Shown piece by piece: positions 27,272 to 36,390 of a stretch of 55,132 nucleotides of DNA. The notes below the pieces were generated by a model. That model worked only from the letters and a program-made list of their open reading frames with translations. It was not told the DNA's origin and searched no databases. This DNA is from Paralcaligenes ureilyticus. Its GTDB lineage: Bacteria; Pseudomonadota; Gammaproteobacteria; Burkholderiales; Burkholderiaceae_B. The translations under genes were made by a program, and so were the position numbers. The stretch covers positions 1 to 55,132 of the forward strand of contig NZ_SMAJ01000022.1 in assembly GCF_004346225.1 (NCBI RefSeq), given 5' to 3'. Position 1 is the first letter of the stretch, and each line of letters opens with the position of its first letter.

Positions 27272-28933
27272 CTATGGTTTGAGCTGGCGGCGCAATATCT
27301 TTCCGACATTGCTGCGCGGCAACGTGTCGCGAAACTCCACGTACTTGGGCGCTTTATAACCGGTCAGCATGCTGCGGCAGTGCTTGATCAGCTCTGCCTC
27401 GGTCAGGCTTTTGTTTTTTCGAATGACAAACAGTTTGACGACCTCGCCGGAATGCTCGTCGGGTACGCCGATGGCCGCGGCTTCCAGCACATCGGGGTGC
27501 TGCATTGCGACGGCTTCGACCTCATTGGGATAAACGTTAAATCCCGACACAAGGATCATGTCTTTTTTTCGGTCGAGGATAAACACATAGCCCTGCTCGC
27601 TGACATAGCCGATGTCGCCCGTATGCAGGAAACCGTCGGCATCGAAAACCTTTGCGGTTTCGTCAGGCCGGTTCCAGTAGCCGGGCATGACCTGCGGGCC
27701 ACGCACGCAGATTTCGCCGCTTTCGCCCAGAGGCAGGTCGCGCCCCCCGTCGTCGCGTATGGCGATATCGGTGGACGGGACGGGCAGGCCTATGGATCCG
27801 GTAAAGTCTTTTTTATCAAAGGGGTTGATGGTGACGGCCGGAGAAGTTTCCGTCAGCCCGTAGGCCTGCGCTATGGGTATGCCTGTCAGGCTCAGCCAGC
27901 GCTGGGCGACGGCTTCCTGTACGGCCGTCCCACCGCCGAGAACCATTCGCAGGCCCGAAAAGTCCAACCTGGAAAATTCGGAATTGTTCAACAACGCATT
28001 GAATAGCGTATTGACGCCGGTGATGGCGGTAAAAGGCGTGTGCCTCATGCTCTTGACGAATGCAGGGATATCGCGCGGGTTGACGATAAGAAGGTTGCGT
28101 GCACCCAGTTTCATGAAGGTCAGGCAGTTGGCCGTGAGCGCGAAGATATGATAAAGCGGCAGGGCGGTAACGATGCAGTCCTGCCCCTCGGTGGTGTAGG
28201 GTTTGACCCACGCGTAGGCCTGGCAAACGTTGGACACCAGGTTGCCGTGGGTCAGCATGGCGCCTTTGGCGACTCCCGTGGTTCCCCCCGTATATTGCAG
28301 GCAGGCCAGATCGTCATGGCCGAGCGAGGGTGGGGTGAAGGCCGCACGTGACCCGCGCGCAAGGGCCTGATTCAGGCGCAGCGTATTGGGCAGTTCCCAG
28401 GCAGGCACCAGCTTCTTTACGTGGCGCACCACCAAGTCGGTGAGGGTGCCCTTGACGGCGCCCAGCATTTCGCCCAGCGAGGTGACGACGATGTGCTTGA
28501 TCGCCGTCTTGGTCAGCACCTGCTGCAGGGTGTGGGCAAAGTTTTCGGCAATAACGATCGTTTCGGCGCCGGAATCGCGCAACTGATGCTCAAGCTCAGT
28601 CGCGGTGTACAAAGGGTTGGTGTTGACGACAGCGGCGCCGGCTCGCAGCGTGCCAAACAGGCACACCGGATACTGCAGCAGATTGGGCATCATCAGCGCG
28701 ACGCGTTCGCCTTTTTTGACCCCTATGGATTGCAGCCATGCGGCAAAGTGGTGCGAGTGCGCGTCCAGCTGCGCGTAGGTCATGGTGGAACCCATGCTGA
28801 TGTAGGCCACGTTTTGTGCGTGCTTCGAGCAGCTTTCGTCGAACATGGCTGCGAGCGAGGCGTAGGCTTGCGCCTGGCCGGTGATGTCGGCCGGGACGCC
28901 CTGCGGGTAGTGTTCAAGCCAGATGTGTTCCAT
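27272..28933 (-). CDS. fadD: Long-chain fatty acid CoA ligase
   Basis: Activates fatty acids to acyl-CoA with ATP; 553 residues, close to E. coli FadD throughout. AMP-binding motifs: YTGGTTGVAKGAMLTH, YGLTETSP, the fatty-acyl ligase signature DRKKDMILVSGFNVYPNEVE, and C-terminal Lys in SNVGKILRR. The start at 28933 (MEHIWLEHYPQGVP) matches the family N-terminus; the open frame extends 12 codons upstream into fadL. It is the last gene of the fadE-fadL-fadD operon, 7 bp after fadL. Confidence 0.95.
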   Translation of the reverse strand: MEHIWLEHYPQGVPADITGQAQAYASLAAMFDESCSKHAQNVAYISMGSTMTYAQLDAHSHHFAAWLQSIGVKKGERVALMMPNLLQYPVCLFGTLRAGAAVVNTNPLYTATELEHQLRDSGAETIVIAENFAHTLQQVLTKTAIKHIVVTSLGEMLGAVKGTLTDLVVRHVKKLVPAWELPNTLRLNQALARGSRAAFTPPSLGHDDLACLQYTGGTTGVAKGAMLTHGNLVSNVCQAYAWVKPYTTEGQDCIVTALPLYHIFALTANCLTFMKLGARNLLIVNPRDIPAFVKSMRHTPFTAITGVNTLFNALLNNSEFSRLDFSGLRMVLGGGTAVQEAVAQRWLSLTGIPIAQAYGLTETSPAVTINPFDKKDFTGSIGLPVPSTDIAIRDDGGRDLPLGESGEICVRGPQVMPGYWNRPDETAKVFDADGFLHTGDIGYVSEQGYVFILDRKKDMILVSGFNVYPNEVEAVAMQHPDVLEAAAIGVPDEHSGEVVKLFVIRKNKSLTEAELIKHCRSMLTGYKAPKYVEFRDTLPRSNVGKILRRQLKP

Positions 28934-28940
28934 GGCAACC

Positions 28941-30239
28941 TTAGAATCGGTACGACACCTGTACCCCAAGCATGTCGATGCTGGCCTTGTACGAACCGTA
29001 GACGGTACCTTTGGTGGGATCGGTAGCGTTGTTGATGGACGGGTTGCTCAAGAACAGATGGGCGTAGCCGACGTCGACGGTAGCGTGATCGTTGAAATGA
29101 TATTGTGCGCCAATCGATAGCCAGATGCGGTCGCCGTCGGGCAGCGATGTCGGACGGTATTGCGCGTCGCGCACCGGCGACTGGTCGTAGGCGACCCCTG
29201 CTTTGAAGGTCCATTTCGGGCTGTATTTGTAATTGGCCCCCAAGGCAATACGCCAGGTGTCGCGGAATTTCAGTTTCAGGCTTTCGTTGGGTAGGCTGCC
29301 GCTATTTTTGATATCAAGTGAAGGAATACTGCTCCAGCCTGTCCATGAAACATCGCCCAGCAATTGCCACTGGCTATTGAGGTCGTGCACCACGCTAAGA
29401 ATGGCGGTGTCGGGCAGCGTGACCGTGGTGCTCGCGTCGGCGGTGCGCGCAGGCAGTCCCAGCGGGAGATTGCCAAGAGTGGTCGTGCCGCTGGCGTTGA
29501 ATCGCATTTTGGAGCGGTAGGACAGGCCGATGCGGGTGTCGGTAGTCGCTTGGTAAAGCAGGCCCAGATTCCAGCCCCAGGCGTCGCCGTGCAGATCGAC
29601 TTTCCCGTTCATATCCGGCAAGCCGACTAGCTTGCTGAGGGGTATTGAAGGCGCCAGCGCAGCGGCGGGTATGTTGCGCCGATAATCTGCGCTCAGGTGC
29701 GCCCAATTCACGCCTGCGCCCAGGGAAAGCCGGTCATTGACCTTGTAGGCAACGGAAGGGTTGATGTTAATGGTTTGGATGCTGAACGAGGTCGATTGAT
29801 ATCGGCCGATCCAGTTGTCGCTGTATTCTGTTGACAGGCCAAAAGGAGCGCCTATGCCCAGGCCAAGAAACCAGTTGGGGTTGACTTGCCATGACATATA
29901 GGCATTGGGCAAAACACTCAACGGCCCCGCGTCTCCTCCTGTATTTGACTGTAAAGGCAGGCCGCCAGGCCCGGTGCTGCCGCTGTTCGAAAACCTGAAC
30001 GAGGGGTCAATCAGGACTGCGCCGGCCGACACATTCACGCCGGGCAGCCTGGTCATGCCTGCCGGGTTGAAAAAGATGGTGCTCGCATTTTCCGCGATGG
30101 CCGCCGACCCCGCGTACGCGTTGCCCAGCCCGCTGGCGTTTTGCTCGGTTAATTGAAAACCGGAGGCGTGTGCCCCCGAGGCTCCCAGGCTCAACAATGC
30201 CGCCGGGATCAGGTGTAACAGGGGTTTGCTTATTTTCAT
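28941..30239 (-). CDS. fadL: FadL/OmpP1-family outer-membrane fatty acid channel
   Basis: Outer-membrane beta-barrel of 432 residues for uptake of long-chain fatty acids or other hydrophobic compounds. Signal peptide about 1-25 (ending GAHA), followed by SGFQLTEQNASGLGNAYAG and the hatch motif FFNPAGMT. It ends in YRF with the C-terminal aromatic needed for barrel insertion. The paralogous family also includes aromatic hydrocarbon channels (TodX type), but position between fadE and fadD supports fatty acids. It lies 35 bp after fadE. Confidence 0.9.
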   Translation of the reverse strand: MKISKPLLHLIPAALLSLGASGAHASGFQLTEQNASGLGNAYAGSAAIAENASTIFFNPAGMTRLPGVNVSAGAVLIDPSFRFSNSGSTGPGGLPLQSNTGGDAGPLSVLPNAYMSWQVNPNWFLGLGIGAPFGLSTEYSDNWIGRYQSTSFSIQTININPSVAYKVNDRLSLGAGVNWAHLSADYRRNIPAAALAPSIPLSKLVGLPDMNGKVDLHGDAWGWNLGLLYQATTDTRIGLSYRSKMRFNASGTTTLGNLPLGLPARTADASTTVTLPDTAILSVVHDLNSQWQLLGDVSWTGWSSIPSLDIKNSGSLPNESLKLKFRDTWRIALGANYKYSPKWTFKAGVAYDQSPVRDAQYRPTSLPDGDRIWLSIGAQYHFNDHATVDVGYAHLFLSNPSINNATDPTKGTVYGSYKASIDMLGVQVSYRF

Positions 30240-30274
30240 GACGGGGGCTCGGGATGAATATCGGCTATGCCGGA

Positions 30275-32587
30275 TTATGCGGGACTATGCAGGTCAAAGG
30301 GAAAATCGTCAACCGCTATCACGCGGTCGCACAAGTTATTACGCTCTTGTATGGCCGCGTATTCGTCGTCGGTAATGCCTCCTGCCGCGTGTGCGGCGGT
30401 GGCGATGTCGCGGACATTGGCCGCGGGGTTGTCGTCGAGGCGGCCGCTTTTTTCGAACTGATGGATTTTTGCGTCAATGTCGCGGGCGGCTAGCGTGGCG
30501 GCCAGTGCCGCTTCGATTGCGCCCAGCGGGCTGTGGGTGTCTTTGGGAAGAAAGCAGCCGCGGGTAAGACGATCGCGGGCGGCGCCCGGCTGTGTGATGG
30601 CGCGTGCGACGGATTGCCCGAGCGTGTCGCAGGGGGCGGAAAATGGCCGCCCATAAGGAAAGACCAGCACACGCAGCAGGCCGGCGACCCAGCGATTGGG
30701 AAAGTTGGCCAACACACCTTCAAAGGCATCCTGCAGGCGAAACAAGGCATCTTGAATGGCCCAGTGCGCCAGCGGCGTATCGTCGGCTTGTCGGCCGTCG
30801 TCTTCGTATCGTTTGAGGGTGGCCGATATCAAGTACATTTGCGAGAGTATGTCGCCCAGGCGTGCGGAGAGGCTCTCGCGCCATTTCAGCGAACCGCCCA
30901 GAAGCAACATCGAGGTGTCGGCCAGCATGGCAAATGCGCTGGAAAAGCGGCTGATCTGGCGGTAATAAACGTTCATCTCGGGCGCGACATCGGTATCAAT
31001 CGCCAGCAGTCGTGCACCCGTCAGGCCAAGCCACAGGGTGCGCAGTACATTGCCGGCGGTGAAACAGATATGGCCGCGGATTGCCCGGTCGAAATCGAGC
31101 AGGCCGGCCTGTGTATCGGCATTGCTTGCGGCCTGCATTTCGGCCAGGACGTAGGGGTGGCAGCGGATCGCGCCCTGGCCGAAGATAATCAGGCTGCGCG
31201 TCAGAATATTGGCGCCTTCGACGGTGATGCCTACCGGCAACTGCTGGTAGGCTCGTCCAAGAAAATTGGAAGGCCCTAGACAAATGCCCTTGCCGCCGAT
31301 CACGTCCATGGCGTCGTTGACGACGCGGCGGGCGCGCTCGGTGACATGGTATTTGACGATAGCCGAGATGACCGCCGGCTTCTCTCCCAGATCGATGGCG
31401 CCCGCGGTCATGCTGCGCGCCGCGTCGATCAGGTAGGTGTGCGCGCCGATACGGGCCAGGGCTTCCTGGACACCTTCGAACTTACCTATGGGAGTGCGGA
31501 ACTGCTTGCGTATAACGGCGTAGGCGCCCACCGCGCGAGCCGTCATTTTCGCCATGCCGGTGTAGGAAGACGGCAGCGAAATTGAGCGGCCTGCCGCCAG
31601 GCATTCCATAAGCATGCGCCAGCCATGGCCGGCCATGCCCGCGCCGCCGATAATGAAATCGAGCGGCATGAAAACATCGTTGCCGCGGGTGGGGCCGTTC
31701 ATGAACATGGCGTTCAAGGGGAGATGACGCCGCCCCGTTTCGACACCGGGGTGATTGGCGGGCACCAGCGCGCAGCTGATTCCCAGATCTTTTTGGCTGC
31801 CTAGCAAGCCGTCCGGATCGTAGAGGCGAAAAGCCAGGCCCAATAGTGTGCAGACTGGGGCAAGCGTAATGTAGCGTTTGTCCCAGGTAACCCGCATGCC
31901 GAGCACTTCTTGGCCTTGCCATTGGCCCTTGCAGACGATCCCGCTGTCGGGAATGGCGGCCGCGTCCGATCCGGCCCAGGGGCTCGTGAGCGCAAACGCG
32001 GGTATTTCCTCGCCGCTGGCCAGGCGAGGCAGATAGTAGTCTTTTTGCTCTTTGGTGCCGTAGCGCAGCAGCAACTCGGCCGGCCCCAGGGAATTGGGCA
32101 CCATGACGGTGACCGATAGCGCGGAGTTTCGGGTCGACAGTTTGGCGATGACTTCGGAGTGGGCGTAGGCGGAAAACCCGAGGCCGCCATATTCTTTCGG
32201 GATAATCATGCTTAAAAAGCGATTGTCCCGAATGTAGCGCCAGACTTCTGGCGGCATGTCGCACAGCTCGTGGGTGACCTTCCAGTCGTCGACCATGGCG
32301 CAGACCGTTTCGACTTCGTTATCCAGAAATGCCTGTTCTTCCTGGGTTAACGTGGGCTTGGGCAGGTTATGCAGTTTCGACCATTGCGGTTTGCCGCGGA
32401 ATAAATCGGCTTCCCACCAGACGGTACCCGCTTCCAGTGCGTCCTGTTCGGTGCTGGACATGGGCGGCAGGATCTTTTTGTACAGATTGAATATTCGGCG
32501 CGAGATCAGGGCCAGACGCAGCGCGCGCACGCTTGCAATGACGACGATGGCCATAATAAGAACTACCACCACGACTGCTGTATTCAT
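30275..32587 (-). CDS. fadE: Acyl-CoA dehydrogenase, FadE type
   Basis: Catalyses the first oxidation step of beta-oxidation with FAD; 770 residues, in the range of the long FadE class (E. coli about 814). An N-terminal hydrophobic segment (5-25) probably anchors it to the membrane. The dehydrogenase core includes FALTSPWAGSDAAAIPD and GPTRGNDVFMPLDFIIGG. The C-terminal FadE-specific domain (about 520-765) ends in EERNN-like IQERNNLCDRVIAVDDF. It is the first gene of the - strand fad operon. Its promoter lies in 32588-32761, shared with the divergent isomerase gene. Confidence 0.95.
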   Translation of the reverse strand: MNTAVVVVVLIMAIVVIASVRALRLALISRRIFNLYKKILPPMSSTEQDALEAGTVWWEADLFRGKPQWSKLHNLPKPTLTQEEQAFLDNEVETVCAMVDDWKVTHELCDMPPEVWRYIRDNRFLSMIIPKEYGGLGFSAYAHSEVIAKLSTRNSALSVTVMVPNSLGPAELLLRYGTKEQKDYYLPRLASGEEIPAFALTSPWAGSDAAAIPDSGIVCKGQWQGQEVLGMRVTWDKRYITLAPVCTLLGLAFRLYDPDGLLGSQKDLGISCALVPANHPGVETGRRHLPLNAMFMNGPTRGNDVFMPLDFIIGGAGMAGHGWRMLMECLAAGRSISLPSSYTGMAKMTARAVGAYAVIRKQFRTPIGKFEGVQEALARIGAHTYLIDAARSMTAGAIDLGEKPAVISAIVKYHVTERARRVVNDAMDVIGGKGICLGPSNFLGRAYQQLPVGITVEGANILTRSLIIFGQGAIRCHPYVLAEMQAASNADTQAGLLDFDRAIRGHICFTAGNVLRTLWLGLTGARLLAIDTDVAPEMNVYYRQISRFSSAFAMLADTSMLLLGGSLKWRESLSARLGDILSQMYLISATLKRYEDDGRQADDTPLAHWAIQDALFRLQDAFEGVLANFPNRWVAGLLRVLVFPYGRPFSAPCDTLGQSVARAITQPGAARDRLTRGCFLPKDTHSPLGAIEAALAATLAARDIDAKIHQFEKSGRLDDNPAANVRDIATAAHAAGGITDDEYAAIQERNNLCDRVIAVDDFPFDLHSPA

Positions 32588-32761
32588 CAGTTTGTTTGAA
32601 ATCCGTTCGCAGGTAGCGGGAATAATATGAGGTATTGCCGTGAGGCGGTTGCTTCAATATATTGTTTTTGATATGGATGATAATAGTATTTCATTTCTCG
32701 ACATATATTGGCCGCAACGTAATCTGTGACTGTTTGAATCAACATTTTGGGATTTCATGCC
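32588..32761. promoter_or_regulatory. Divergent region fadE / maleylpyruvate isomerase
   Basis: A 174-bp intergenic region. It contains 32678-32708, the second copy of the AT-rich motif found upstream of the gentisate dioxygenase (25 of 31 positions, core TATTTCATT and ACATATA). It lies 53 bp before the isomerase ATG at 32762. No classical FadR or PsrA operator was recognised for fadE. Confidence 0.5.
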
Positions 32762-33400
32762 ATGCAGCTATACAGTTTTTTCAACAGCTCCACCTCGTAT
32801 CGCGTGCGTATTGCGCTGGCGCTCAAGCAGGTCAGGTTCGAATACCTGCCGGTGAATATCCGCGCGCACGAGCACAAGGCCGCCAATTACGTGGTCAAAA
32901 ATCCTGGCGCGGGGGTGCCTTTGCTGGTTGATGAGGGTTTCGATCTGGGCCAGTCGCTGGCAATTATCGATTATCTGGATAGCAAGTACCCCAAGCCGCA
33001 ACTGATTCCACAAGATCGGCAGCGGCGCGCGCGGGTGCTGGAAATCGCCAACCTGATCGCTTGCGATATGCATCCGGTCAATAATCTGAAGGTGTTGCGT
33101 TATCTGGTCAATGTGCTGGGTGTTAGCGATGAGCAGAAAAATACGTGGTATCAGCATTGGATAGATGAAGGGCTGCGTTCGCTGGAAGCGCTGTTGCAAC
33201 GAACTGAGTCGGGGCCGTTCTGTCTGGGTGACGAGCCAACGCTGGCCGATTGTTGTCTGGTGCCGCAGGTGGCCAATGCCTTGCGCATGAAGTGCAAGGT
33301 CGATGAGTTTACGCGCGTTATGGCGGTCTACGAGCATTGCAATACCTTGCCGGCCTTTCAGGAGGCGGCGCCAGCACAGCAGCCTGATTTCGATGCATAG
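32762..33400 (+). CDS. Maleylpyruvate/maleylacetoacetate isomerase (zeta-class GST)
   Basis: A glutathione-dependent cis-trans isomerase, 212 residues. The zeta-GST active-site motif NSSTSYRVRIALALK (8-22) is complete, as are the VPLLVDEGFDLGQSLAIIDY glutathione-site region and the C-terminal DEPTLADCCLVPQV. With gentisate dioxygenase in the same accessory block, the likely reaction is maleylpyruvate to fumarylpyruvate (NagL-type); maleylacetoacetate isomerase of tyrosine breakdown is the alternative. The start at 32762 is preferred over the in-frame ATG at 32747 because it gives the conserved N-terminus. It is a single-gene unit, divergent from fadE. Confidence 0.9.
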   Translation: MQLYSFFNSSTSYRVRIALALKQVRFEYLPVNIRAHEHKAANYVVKNPGAGVPLLVDEGFDLGQSLAIIDYLDSKYPKPQLIPQDRQRRARVLEIANLIACDMHPVNNLKVLRYLVNVLGVSDEQKNTWYQHWIDEGLRSLEALLQRTESGPFCLGDEPTLADCCLVPQVANALRMKCKVDEFTRVMAVYEHCNTLPAFQEAAPAQQPDFDA

Positions 33401-33466
33401 TTCTCTGCCCGTCTCGCCTTAACCGCCCACGACGCTCGCGTGGCTGATATTTACGTGATGGTCGCT

Positions 33467-33601
33467 TGTAGCGCCACCCCTTGTGGGTGGCATGGCGTTC
33501 TATAAATACCGCCTCGGTTATCGACGATTTTGGCAGCCACAAGGGCTGCCGCTACATGATTCACGGGCACGTTTTTGTAGCGGCACCCCTTGTAGGTGCC
33601 A
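33467..33601. repeat. REP cluster: three units, including an inverted pair
   Basis: A + strand unit at 33467-33492 (stem GCCACCC), then an inverted unit at 33531-33556 (stem GGCAGCC) and a + unit at 33576-33601 (stem GGCACCC, with one mismatch). The last two face each other with GTAG tails inward, 19 bp apart. The cluster fills the gap between the convergent isomerase and beta-lactamase-fold genes and may act as a transcription stop for both. Confidence 0.9.
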
Positions 33602-33610
33602 GGTTTCCCG

Positions 33611-34750
33611 CTAATCCAAAGCCACGCAAAGACCGGCAAAGAAATCTTCGATCCGGATTTGTGTTTGATCCTTGAACATGGGCTTGGGCAGGGCGCCCCA
33701 GACCATGGCGACGAGGTTCTGTTCGGGATTGACGTACAGATGCTGGCCAAAGATGCCTATGGCCTGGAAAGCGCCGTGATGTATTGGGTGGTAATGCGGC
33801 AGGGGCCAGAGCATGTAGCCATAGTCGACCTTGGCGCCGCCCACAGTGATCGGCTGGCTGGCCGCCTGGATCCAGCCAGCCGGCAAGACTTCCACTCCGT
33901 CGATGACGCCCTGATTCAACAGGAACAGGCCAAATCGGGCATAGTCGCGCAGGCTTGCCGAGATTCCGCTTCCGCCCACTTCCAGGCCATTGGGGGATTC
34001 CAGCCACCATTTGGCGTCGGCCTCGGTACCCAGCCTGGACCAGATCTTTTCCGAGAAATAATCGGCCAATGGCCGTTGAACGGCGGCTCGCACCATGGCT
34101 CCCGCAATGTGGGTTTCACCGGTGCTGTAGTTCCAGCGGCTGCCGGGGGTTGCGGCGCGCGGTAATCTGGACATCATGTCGACAATGGCGCCAGGCTGTT
34201 GCGCTATTTGCAAGTCCAGCATGCGGCGGCGGTCGGATTGAGGATTGGTATAGGTTTCGTCCCATTGCACCCCCGAACACATCGTCAGCAGCTGATGTAC
34301 GGTAACGCCGTTGTAGGCGCTGTGTTGCAAGACGGGGAGGTAGTGCGAGATGGGGTCGTCCAGGCTTTTGATGTAGCCGTCTTTGATGGCCACGCCGGCC
34401 AGTGTAGCCGTTACCGTCTTGGCGATCGACATGGACATCCAGTGCGCTTTTTCAGTATTGCCCAATTGATAGGTTTCGAAGCAGTTGGCGCCGTTTTTAA
34501 GCACCAGCATGCCGCTTACTCGATTGATCGACAGAAAATCGTACAGGTCGTATGTTTTGCCTTGCGAGGCAAAAACAAAATTCTGCAAAGGGTTGTCTTG
34601 CGTGGGCAGAGGGCGGGCCGTGGGGCTGCGGGCGATTGTCCGGGTCGGAAAGAGCATGTCGGTATGACGAAAGGTACGGGCCTGGATATCGGGGAGTAGA
34701 GCGCCGTCATAGATTTGCCGGGCTGTTGCAAGAGGAAGTTCGCATTGCAT
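33611..34750 (-). CDS. Beta-lactamase-fold serine hydrolase (class C-like)
   Basis: A 379-residue serine hydrolase of the penicillin-binding/class C/NylB superfamily. The SxxK motif is SIAK (Ser108-Lys111), the YxN-like motif is NYSTGE (Tyr208), and a late HHGAFQAIG stretch replaces the usual KTG triad. No signal peptide is evident, so it is probably cytoplasmic; an amide or ester hydrolase role such as that of NylB (6-aminohexanoate-dimer hydrolase) fits better than antibiotic resistance. It is divergent from the M81 gene, with 139 bp between. Confidence 0.85.
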   Translation of the reverse strand: MQCELPLATARQIYDGALLPDIQARTFRHTDMLFPTRTIARSPTARPLPTQDNPLQNFVFASQGKTYDLYDFLSINRVSGMLVLKNGANCFETYQLGNTEKAHWMSMSIAKTVTATLAGVAIKDGYIKSLDDPISHYLPVLQHSAYNGVTVHQLLTMCSGVQWDETYTNPQSDRRRMLDLQIAQQPGAIVDMMSRLPRAATPGSRWNYSTGETHIAGAMVRAAVQRPLADYFSEKIWSRLGTEADAKWWLESPNGLEVGGSGISASLRDYARFGLFLLNQGVIDGVEVLPAGWIQAASQPITVGGAKVDYGYMLWPLPHYHPIHHGAFQAIGIFGQHLYVNPEQNLVAMVWGALPKPMFKDQTQIRIEDFFAGLCVALD

Positions 34751-34889
34751 GATGTGCTGGGCCTGTAGGGGGTAATGGGTTCACGCATGGGGGGCTTGTG
34801 TTAAAGCGCAGTATATTGGGCTTTGAGTCAGCGTGTCGTTGTGGCAGAGGCTGGAGAGATACAACGATGTATTCAATAGGAGAGGGTGG

Positions 34890-36362
34890 ATGAGACTTTT
34901 ATTGGCCACGTTTAAACACGAAACGAATACTTTTTCCCCTGTAGCAACGCCGTTTGAGCGTTTTTTTAAGGGCAGCGCCGGCACCTTGGCCGGCGCTGCC
35001 GCGATTGCCGCCCGGACAGGAACGGGTAGTGGAATCGGTGGTTTTATCGATGTGGCGGCGCGATACGGCGCCCAGATCATCGTGCCTATCGTTGCCGACG
35101 CCTGGCCCAGCGGGCCGGTTGATCGCGCCGCTTACGAGAAAATTGTTGAGGCCATTCTGCTTGCGGCCGAAGATGTCTTCGATGGCATTTTGCTGGACTT
35201 GCATGGCGCCATGGTGGTTGACGGGATTGAGGATGGCGAAGGCGAGCTGCTGCGGCGCTTGCGGCTCATCCAGCCGTCCGTACCGATAGGCGTGACGCTG
35301 GATATGCACGCCAATCTCTATCCGGATATGGTGGCCCATGCGACGGTGATTACGGGCTATCACACCTACCCGCATATTGATATTTACGAGGCTGGGGTAC
35401 GTGCGGCAGAGATTATTTGCAAGACGATTCAGGGCGAGCTTCATCCGGTGATGTCCTGGGGCAATCGCCCGATGCTGCCGCACGTGATGCGTCAGGGCAC
35501 TCATACCGGACCGAACCGGGATTTGCAGGAGCGCTGCAAAGAGCTTGAAAAGGCCACGGTTCTGGCCGCGTCGCTATTTGTCGGATTCCCTCATGCTGAT
35601 ATTTCCAATGCGGGCCTAAGCGTGGTGGTGTGCACGGATGCGCGCCCCGATGTAGCCAGCGCAAGCTGTGAGTCACTGCTAAATGAAGCCTGGAATCGCC
35701 GTGCCGAGTTCTTGTTCGAGTCGGTGCCCCTGGTCGATGCGGTCAAGTCGGCGGTACGATGCACCGACTATCCGGTCGTGTTGCTGGATCACTGCGATAA
35801 CGTCGCATCCGGCGGTACCATGGATACCACCGTGGTCTTGCGGGAAGTGATCGATCAAGGGATCAGCAATGCGGCGTTCTACGCCATATTTGATCCGGCA
35901 GCCGTAAGCCAGGCGATCGCTGCGGGGGTGGGTAATAGCGTGACCATATCCCTGGGCGGGAAGGCTCAATTGCTGGCCACCGGCGAGGCGAATCCGGCTC
36001 TGTCGGTAAACGCTACGGTGCGCACGATCAGTGATGGCCGCTTCAAGCTGTGGGGCCCCATGAGTGCAGGGGTTGAAATTTGCACCGGCCCGACCGTTGT
36101 TCTGGATACGGGCCGTATTTTGATTGTGGTGGCATCCGGCCATATGGAGCCCTTCGATTTGAATTGCTTTTATTCCCTGGGCATCGATGTACGCAACATG
36201 CATTACGTGGTCATGAAGAGCCGTGTTCATTGGCGGGCCGGATTTACCGGTTTGGTCAAGCAGGTCATCGAGTGTGACGGCGTAGGCGTGACAACGTCCG
36301 ATTATTCCAAACTGACGTTCAAAAACGTGCGCCGGCCTATGTATCCCCTGGATCCGATGTAA
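34890..36362 (+). CDS. M81-family (MlrC-like) metallopeptidase, copy 1
   Basis: A 490-residue protein of the MlrC family, named after microcystinase C. The start at 34890 (MRLLLATFKHETNTFSPV) has AGGAGAGGG upstream; the open frame begins earlier, without conservation. Conserved metal-site motifs are KHETNTF (8-15 region), LDLHGAMV, LDMHANLYPDM and YPHIDIYEAG. The second domain has LDHCDNVASGGTMDTT and ends PMYPLDPM. Family members cleave linear peptides or amides; the substrate here is unknown. It is a clear paralogue of the - strand gene at 36551-38065 and faces it tail to tail. Confidence 0.9.
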   Translation: MRLLLATFKHETNTFSPVATPFERFFKGSAGTLAGAAAIAARTGTGSGIGGFIDVAARYGAQIIVPIVADAWPSGPVDRAAYEKIVEAILLAAEDVFDGILLDLHGAMVVDGIEDGEGELLRRLRLIQPSVPIGVTLDMHANLYPDMVAHATVITGYHTYPHIDIYEAGVRAAEIICKTIQGELHPVMSWGNRPMLPHVMRQGTHTGPNRDLQERCKELEKATVLAASLFVGFPHADISNAGLSVVVCTDARPDVASASCESLLNEAWNRRAEFLFESVPLVDAVKSAVRCTDYPVVLLDHCDNVASGGTMDTTVVLREVIDQGISNAAFYAIFDPAAVSQAIAAGVGNSVTISLGGKAQLLATGEANPALSVNATVRTISDGRFKLWGPMSAGVEICTGPTVVLDTGRILIVVASGHMEPFDLNCFYSLGIDVRNMHYVVMKSRVHWRAGFTGLVKQVIECDGVGVTTSDYSKLTFKNVRRPMYPLDPM

Positions 36363-36390
36363 GCCGCGATTGTTTTGGTCCCTGGTTCGA

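Noticed and set aside
33611-34750. Antibiotic-resistance beta-lactamase
   Set aside because: It has SxxK and a Tyr motif but no signal peptide and no KTG triad; the sequence fits NylB-type amide/ester hydrolases better.
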